In this document: positions 56,980-64,000 of the stretch, in pieces
Layout of the letters: each line of letters opens with the position of its first letter
Numbering within the stretch: position 1 is the stretch's first letter
DNA from: Periconia sp. R9002
Taxonomy: Eukaryota > Ascomycota > Dothideomycetes > Pleosporales > Periconiaceae
DNA length: 64,000 nucleotides
Assembly (NCBI GenBank): GCA_023627715.1
Contig: JAMAHW010000067.1
Coordinates: 1-64,000, forward strand
Direction of reading: 5' to 3'
Position numbers and translations under genes: made by a program
The notes under the pieces: model-generated
Database searches by the model: none
Seen by the model: only the letters and a program-made list of their open reading frames with translations
What the model was told of the DNA's origin: nothing

Positions 56980-58463
56980 AATCTCCTCGCTGTTTACCCT
57001 TTCTCTTACCCGTCTTTCTCAGCTTGTCCGGAACAGGCTGATGACGGTTTCAAGACGTGTGTGTATGTTCCAAGTATAGAACGGTCCCAACGCCAGCCAA
57101 GCGAGACGAGACTGCACGGACTATTTTTGTATCACGTGGATCCTTCTCTCACGCCTCAACATGAACCTGGCTGCATGTGCAGTTCAACAACATTTGTAGA
57201 TTCGTATGCATTCCATCATCAAGCAAATACTTGCGCTTCTCCTCGAACGGCTGACTCGATAGATTTACGTATTTCTATCTTGGTCCGCAATAATACAGTA
57301 AGTATCACGATGAACTACGTGCCATTTCGTATTAGCTCAGGCAACGACAATCTTACTTGTAAAACGCCTAAGCCATTCACATAGTTCCAAAAATTCTGTC
57401 GGTAATGATTCTTTATTGGAGATGATGCATTGTACGTATGTATGTTGCCTCGCTAATTCAGCTAAGACCACCAGGCTGGCAGAAGAATGCTCATTTCTCC
57501 TTGAAGAATCTGGGGAAAGTTGATACGCAAGTATAGTAAATCTCCTGCGCGACCTCCAACCTTGTTGTTCTTTCTATTGTCTGCTAGTGTGAGAAAGAAA
57601 GTCTTAGGGTAAAATGAATCACCATGCATGCACGTCCTACCCTCGACGTATTCTTCTCATACTTTTCTGATGTGTTTATACCTCAGATTCTTTTGAAATA
57701 CGCACTCGTTTAAATCTGTAGTTTTGGTTCTAAACACTGGCACTCAAGGTAGACATCTACAAAGTCTCAGGCAAGTTCGGAAATAGCTATGGCAGACTAA
57801 GGGCCTCAATATAGGCTTCTCCCCTCGCTTTTCTTCGAGCACATCAATCTACTCATCTCCGCCCCCGCATTTTCTGTAGATGTTAGGTATTCCTGGGGAC
57901 TCTGGGGGTTCTTTGCTGTTTTGTGTTGAGCATGTAGCGGCGGGTATAAAATGCGTGATGTTGAATATAGACAATGTCTAACGACCAAGCCCACAGCAGC
58001 GTTCAAGGGGGTAGATACGTAGGCGCCCTCTCTAAATCCAACATGAAATTTGAACTTTGAATTGATTCTCACAGAGTATGGCTACCCTGGGTATCGATAC
58101 GGGTAGGGGAAACACTTGGCAACGTTCTCGGCCAGGACGGGCACACAGGCAACTGTTTGCGCACGTGATTTCTAAATCCAGCGTATTAGACAAGGTCGAA
58201 CTATATATACTCTATTGAAGGGAGCAATTGCATTGGGATGCGCACCCATCAGATGAAAATCAGTTAATAATTATCTAGTGTACATCGTGGGGAGTAGATC
58301 ACCTGGACACTGTCCATTAGCTGTTCATCTTGGTTCTGACGAACCTCTGTGTTCTCCACATTCTAGCTCAGCCACCGCAGCGATTGTCTTCATTCCAGCA
58401 TCAATATTTTCCATAAAGGATCATACAAAGACCCATGCGCCTGAACATCACCGTGTTTCTCCC
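56980..58463. other. Intergenic, 1.5 kb
   Basis: No gene recognised. AT-rich from about 57180 onward; the transition to the decayed right end begins here. Confidence 0.45.
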
Positions 58464-59191
58464 TCAATCCCTTGCCCCTCGAGCAAGTACATAGGACATA
58501 TCCCCAAGAAAGTCTCCAACACTCATAACAAAACCCTTCCACTCACCCACCGCTATCTCATCATCCAGACGAGGTGGTTGGTATTTATTAACCAATTCGA
58601 TCTCTGTGAGAATCGCATCAATCATTTTAGTGGCTCGAGGCATGCTCAACACAGTTACCCATCGATCATGGACCATTTCAAAAAACAAGGCAATGCTTCC
58701 ATGGGGAAGCCGCTCTCCCATATCCCCATTCTTCATGATTTGATGCACGGTTTGGATGAGATCGACATCGAGAGCGCAGATTTTTGGGTGTTTGGACTGG
58801 TGGAGTGTTAGTAGCTGGTCTATTGGAGAGAGTGGGATATGCGTACCTGCAATTCGGATATCATTTTGTGGGCGAGTTCGATTGATATTTCGGTTTCCCA
58901 ATCAAAAAATGAAGTAATTGCTTCACTGGGGGATCCTGTGTGGTTGTCCGGCGTAAGCCTCTGAGCTTCTTCGACGATGCGCTGGAGAGCAGCGCTTTTT
59001 GCAGCAATGATTTCGAAAACATCATTGCTGGTGCAGATTCTCTTAGCAGCGTTCTCTCTTTATGTGAGAGTGAAATCATCAGCCAGTGTGCGAATCCCAG
59101 AATTCTCATCAACTATCTGTCTTTTCTTCTCATTTATAATCGGAATTTCGGCGCCTAAATGCACAACAATGGTTTCTATAACTACGCACAT
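58464..59191 (-). pseudogene. Broken gene, possible regulator fragment, internal stop
   Basis: One frame runs from an ATG at 59191 (MCVVIETIVVHLGAEIPIIN) to a TAA at 59060-59062, then continues openly (RENAAKRICTSNDVFEII and on through SELQ) to 58847. A 50-bp intron (58846-58797, GT-AG) joins SKHPKICALDVDLIQTVHQI, and the frame closes with TGA at 58464. No plausible GT-AG intron removes the TAA. The second half is helical and hydrophobic-patterned (FFEMVHDRWVTVLSMPRATK), reminiscent of C-terminal regions of fungal regulatory proteins, but I cannot name a family. It is either a recent pseudogene or a gene whose true start lies downstream. Confidence 0.5.
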
Positions 59192-59584
59192 CAACACCGC
59201 TTAGTCGTATTAGATGAACACCAGCCAATTGTTATATATGGCAGCGGCGAGAAGTAGTCTACAATAATCTGGGTAAGACTATATTAACCATAGTATTACA
59301 TAGCAGTAGTTTGCTACCAATATACCAGGACTACGCCATGCCTACCATATTACTTCTTATTCTAGGTTCGTTATAGGCGTATACAACCAAGTCTTAGAAA
59401 AATTTCCCTACTAAGAAGATTTCGAGACGATTCCGTATTTAAATATCATCACCCTACCCCTTCGGAAAATTCTTTTTACTTCGCTCGCGATTTGTCGAGC
59501 CTAACAGCCGTTAAACATCAAATAACACACAATCTCAGTCATCAAAAACGCCATAACAAACCTGTCAAGTGCGTCATCCCCCTC
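59192..59584. other. AT-rich spacer, TA-dense
   Basis: About 390 bp with many TA dinucleotides, in keeping with RIP-type decay. No gene. Confidence 0.45.
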
Positions 59585-60525
59585 TTAGATAGGGCACATA
59601 ATTCCCCTCAATCCATCGATATCGTTCAGCTTCGTCTTCACGTTACCCATACCATCAATATCCTTCGTCAGAATACTTCGCCTCGAATTTGCTGCGTTCC
59701 TAAATCCACCACGTCCAACTCCTACGCCAGCCACGTATGTAAACACGGCTAAAAATGCACCTTCCAGATTCTTAACAATATCGTAGATGGTGATAGCGGC
59801 ATCACCCACGCTGCCAATTAGCCTTACAATCGTCCGCACAGCCGTCAAACCGGCCGCCCCCGCCGCGTTACCCACAAAAGGAATAAAAAACAAAACGCTC
59901 GTAATAAACAAAAGGATCATCTCTTCACGTTCCTTCTTCTCAATCTCGTTTGCCTTCTCCACAATCTTCTCCATCAAAGCCACAGCTTCCTCAGTCAATA
60001 AGACCGGCAGCGACATAGCGTCGACCATATCTGACGCTACAACCTCTTCGTCCCATACGGCAGCGACTTGCATGTCCCGAAAGCGGCTGAGCATATCGTT
60101 TGCCTTAGGATACGAATCACCTATAATATCTTTTAGATTGAAAATCTTGATATTATCACTCGCGAGCGGATAATTGCGGAAATAGTTGCTATTTTTTTCG
60201 AGGCACTCGTTCACGTCTTTACCCACATACTGGCAGCCGTTGTTGGTGCGCATGTGCCGCTTGCCAATAGAGATCCATTCTTTGTCGATTCCGAAGCTGT
60301 CGCTAATATCCTTATAGAAGCCGCTCTCGTCGGTGAAGCTGAAAGTCGCGTTCGGGATGTAGTCAGTGCTCAATGCTTTGGGTGGGAACTCCATCTTAAG
60401 ACATTTATCCATCGGGTAGTCGCCCTTTCCACCTTTGCAATCCGCCCCCTTGATACAGCCATCAAGGCAGGACCCGCCAAATCGGCAGTCCCTGCAGCAA
60501 GTACCCACAGATTTATAATCAGTGC
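59585..60525 (-). other. Intact last exon of the GH18 pseudogene (313 open codons)
   Basis: After an acceptor at 60526 (CCTGTAG), the frame stays open for 313 codons to a stop at 59585. It begins with a Cys-rich part (CCRDCRFGGSCLDGC) and contains one hydrophobic stretch (ILLFITSVLFFIPFVGNAAG). There is no ATG near the exon start; the first in-frame ATG is at about 60412. This is the C-terminal region of the chitinase, strikingly less decayed than the rest. Confidence 0.75.
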
Positions 60526-63500
60526 CTACAGGTTAAAAGTAAAGTCAGTAAACAAGCCGGGTAGAAAGAAGGATCTCCAACCTACATTTAAAATACTTAT
60601 CGACCTTGTCCAACGCCATAAAGTTGTTAATCTGACCCAGTATTTAACTCTTAACGTATTTTTCGTAGATGCTAAACTTCTTGTCGTAGTCGCTGTCGAC
60701 AAGACTCTTATACTTCTTCAACGCGCCATCGAAGATTGCAACCTAAACATCCGCAATATATTACTCCATACAATAACCAGGTATAGAGTCTTTACAGTCT
60801 TTTAGTTACTAGATCGTCGAGTACTATCCCTCGCATGCCGCCCAATATTTATCGTTGATTTCTTCCTCGTCGTCGTCATCATCGCTGCCATCATCACCAC
60901 TACATATTATCAGCGTACATATCCGTGAAAAAGCAACAAGCGAGCGAGGCCGACGTACTCCCAAAATCTCTACAAATCTATAGCCCAATCCGTAGTGCCG
61001 GCAAAGTTATACTCGTCGTAGAATTTGGACCGCGAGGCCTTCATCTCGTCGTCCATGTAGGCCACCCACTCAGTGTCATTGAACACGAGGATATTGGAGC
61101 CCTCCTTCGTATATTTCTTTTACACGTTACCTCTACTAATAATTTCTTAAATCTCAGCGTTAGAAATATATCCGCCCGTGTCTGTGCAGCGACCTTTGTA
61201 CGCATTAGATACTCTAGGGGAGCTAGTGAATTTGCAGTCTTTAGAGTCGCAACCAGACTATTCCATTTTAAAAGAACGGCCGTAGCTGGCAACGCCAACA
61301 ACCTAGAAATTTTCTGTTAATATTTCTAAAGCTCTATATCAAACCGTATAAAATAAAGAACTTACCACTTTCCCAGAATCCACACCCGCCTTCGTAATCA
61401 TAGAAAGGGCCTCTTTTATTTCCGTCTCGTTAACGTGTGACCTTAGACAGTTACCGGTAGGGCAACCGGGAGATATCCACTTATTGTCGTAATCCCATTG
61501 GCCGTGCAAATCGTAAGTTATATAGATAATGTAGTCCAGGGCCTTTGCCATATCTTTGATGGGAAACGCCTTAAGGTACCAGTAGGAAGCTAGGGCTATA
61601 AAAGACACGGACTTGTCAGGTCCAATAGAAGACTTTAGGCTGGATAGCAGTCGATAGTAGTTCATGCCATTTACGGGGTCATCACTAGGAATGGTGGGGA
61701 TATCTGGGGCCTGCGCACAAAGAAGTTCCGAGTTAGTCTACATAATAAAAGACGTCACAGAGAGCAAACCCAGGTACAAAAGAAAGAAAGACAATATAGA
61801 ATAACCTACCCCTAGGTATTCCTAGTTAAGATCGATGCCGTCCAGATTATGTTCGTTCATAAAACTAATAAGGTTATTTTTAAATGTCTTGCGGTTAGCC
61901 GGTTAAGCGGCCTCGCAAAGAATATTAAACGTTCCAAGCTCAGTGCTAAACGCCCAGCCTCCAAAGAAAATAATCTTCTTAACATTCTTCATTTTCTTAA
62001 AATCCTCAAATTCGAGCTTTATAGATTCATTAGTAATTTCAGGTTTATAGGTTCCTCGTGTAACATTCGCGAATGCGAAGTAGATATGTGTATCTAGACT
62101 ATAGAGAATCAAGTCAGTGCGGCTCTTAAAAGTAGATACTTAGAGTAGAAGCCTTATTTCTACACAACAAGACATTTTAAGAATATAGATACGTACATTC
62201 AGAAGGAATTAAAGTGACGCGCATATTCAGGCACTTTCAGTTAAAGTTCCATAATTTATAATACGCAACCTTAATCTTTTTCTCTAGCGCGTTACCTTTA
62301 ATAATGTCTCTACCGCAGTTACTAACGCCTTAGTCACTAGTATTAGTCTCAGAGACTAATTTAAGCACCCACGATTAAAGAAGATATAACTTACATTCGT
62401 TCTTTCCTAGGGCAGAAGTTCCAGGGGCCCCAGTTTCCGACTTACTAACGACGCAGAAATTATTAGACAGACCACAGTGACCCCAGATGTTACAACATAC
62501 ATTCAATAGGCAGGGATTCAGCATGCTTATATTCGTTCCCGAAGGCGGTTTTACAGTATCTAGTTTCTATAATCCTTTAGTAAAATTCGAGCTACGATCT
62601 AAAGCTCTCTTACCGTTAGGCCACACTCCGCGTTCTATCAAGTGTTTGTCAGTTTTAGGGATTCATGACCGATATCATTTTAAGAGATGGTATATACGGG
62701 AACGATTGCGGGTATAGGTAGAGTGCCTTTGCTAACGCACATCAGGAAATCGGGGTAGAAAACCTCCAATTTACAGCCATTCCAGCCCCATGTATCACAG
62801 TTGAAATCCAAAAGATCAGTAACATTAAGATCGCGAGCAACGGCAATCTTAGAGCAGCTATCATCCTTCTTCGTAAGATATGTCGCATAGTTACCGTCGG
62901 CGTTAGGCTTAGGCTTTAAGTCAGGATACTTACCATCCGTGCAGCAAACCTACTACCCCTTAAGGAGATTATTGCAGAAATTCGTGCCCCTATTATTAGC
63001 CTTCTTAAAGTCATTTAAACTGATACCGCATTTAGTAGGTAGTGTAGTACAGTTATCCCCTAACACGACCTCTCTCGTCTTGCATGTGCCATCACTATTT
63101 CCAGGTAGAAGAGTGTTAGGTAATGTGCCACTCCCACAGCAAACTACTTCATCTTTAACGAGAGTGTTATAAAGATTATCGCGATTATACTTTTCAAGGT
63201 TAGATAGACTAATACCGCACCGGCTGGCAACGGCGGAGCAGCCATCACCTAACTACACTTTAGCTATTTTGCAATCAGCTCTAACAGAAAGGTAAGCCCT
63301 CCTCCCCAAATTTATAAGGGAATTACTCAGACGTTGCGATATAGAATTAGTGTTGTTGCCAGGCATCTCGTCGAGCAGACTTAGAGTACAAATAGTAACT
63401 TGCATCTAAGGCTCACTAGTATTAGCCCTAGTAGGTATACACTCCCTACTTAACCAAATATTAATAGCTTTTTGTACGAATGGCAAGTTTTTTACAGTAG

Positions 63501-64000
63501 TCGCAACTATTCCAATATTATAGTTAGCCCTACGACCTTTAGCTCTACAGAGCTGCACGATAGTCGTTTTTAAAATCATGTTAGCTTGTACATATTTGAG
63601 GAACTTCCCTAATACATCTGAAGTCAGACCGTGCTAGTAAACCTCAGTCCCGGCGAAGAGACTGATAGCTAGCGATTAGGAGTACGCAAACTCCATAGAA
63701 TTATAGTTGCAAGATGGTATCTAGAGTGCGAAATAATTCGCTATCTAACGCCCAGCGGACAACAGGTGATTATTTAAAAATTCACTGTCGCTTACCGTTA
63801 GCTGATGTAAATAAACCAAAGCATTCGTCAACACTTAGTTGGCTATCGTGCAGAGAGAGGCCTTTTCTTCTTTAGTAATAAATGCCAGTTTAATAGTAGA
63901 TTCGTAGTTGGCAGTACAAGCCTGGGTGATTACTTTACCCTCTATATCGGCTTCGGCGTTCTAGACAACCATATCGATAAGCATAGTCTTATTACAGACT
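59585..64000 (-). pseudogene. RIP-degraded GH18 chitinase with LysM and CBM18 regions, continues past right edge
   Basis: Read on the minus strand, homology fragments appear in the order of the large fungal subgroup-C (killer-toxin-like) chitinases. From about 63950 to 63400 lies the N-terminal region (NKTMLIDMVV, then a stop). LysM-like Cys-rich units follow at about 63310-62700 (GDNCTTLPTKCGISLNDF; TYLTKKDDSCSKIAVARDL). A CBM18 part is at about 62490-62400 (HCGLSNNFCVVSKSETGAPG), then SNCGRDIIKGN at about 62320. The GH18 barrel spans about 62110-61340 (FFGGWAFSTELGTF; ITYDLHGQWDYDNKW), and a C-terminal region runs to 59585. In-frame TAA/TAG codons interrupt all but the last exon. The GH18 active-site stretch reads DGIDLN, then TAG, then EYLG. 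The gene is not functional as a chitinase. Described only; no repaired sequence is given. Confidence 0.85.

Noticed and set aside
62487..63172. Plus-strand frames in the right-end region
   Set aside because: They are antisense to the degraded chitinase; recognisable Cys-rich LysM and CBM18 fragments are on the minus strand.

Overview
The window looks like nuclear DNA of a filamentous ascomycete, most likely a Dothideomycete of the Pleosporales type. This rests on short GT-AG introns of about 45-90 bp, wide gene spacing, typically fungal families (Zn2Cys6 factor, fungal bHLH, GPI-anchored wall proteins, GH76-like and GH18/LysM proteins, a small secreted protein), and C-to-T/G-to-A decay at the right end that resembles repeat-induced point mutation (RIP). 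The organism assignment is inference; all gene models were spliced by eye.

Layout. 1-8.9 kb is housekeeping: a PAF-acetylhydrolase-like enzyme cut by the left edge (-), a ferredoxin-reductase-type OXNAD1-like oxidoreductase (-), a monoglyceride-lipase-like hydrolase (+), an MMT-type mitochondrial cation diffusion facilitator (+) and D-xylulose kinase (+). 10-24 kb holds five consecutive + strand genes that all appear to encode surface or cell-wall proteins: two paralogous single-pass membrane proteins with a CCPS motif, an aspartic-protease-like membrane protein that lost its first catalytic Asp, a Ser/Thr-rich GPI-type protein with a coding minisatellite, and a GH76-like GPI-type protein that lost the catalytic Asp pair. 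24-37 kb is gene-poor, with a PH-domain protein, a Zn2Cys6 factor and a bHLH factor, plus an inverted pair of dispersed repeats (about 25.1-25.3 and 35.2-35.6 kb) and a 155-bp MITE-like element with 35-bp terminal inverted repeats flanked by TA.

37-46.6 kb carries a 751-residue orphan protein and then two paralogous secreted astacin-like metalloproteases (-) that flank a small secreted cysteine-containing protein (+). 48.8-57 kb returns to conserved genes: an MFS transporter, the CAF-1 WD40 subunit (Cac2) and an RWD-domain protein, all on the minus strand. From 58.4 kb to the right edge the DNA is decayed: a broken gene with an internal stop, then a large GH18 chitinase pseudogene (LysM, CBM18, GH18, C-terminal region) running off the window, full of RIP-like stop codons except for its last exon.

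How the parts fit: the ends of the window are unlike each other. The left is ordinary metabolism; the middle is a surface-protein cluster and a secreted-protein island in sparse, repeat-bearing DNA; the right is a RIP-inactivated region. No tRNA, rRNA, CRISPR or intact transposase gene was recognised.
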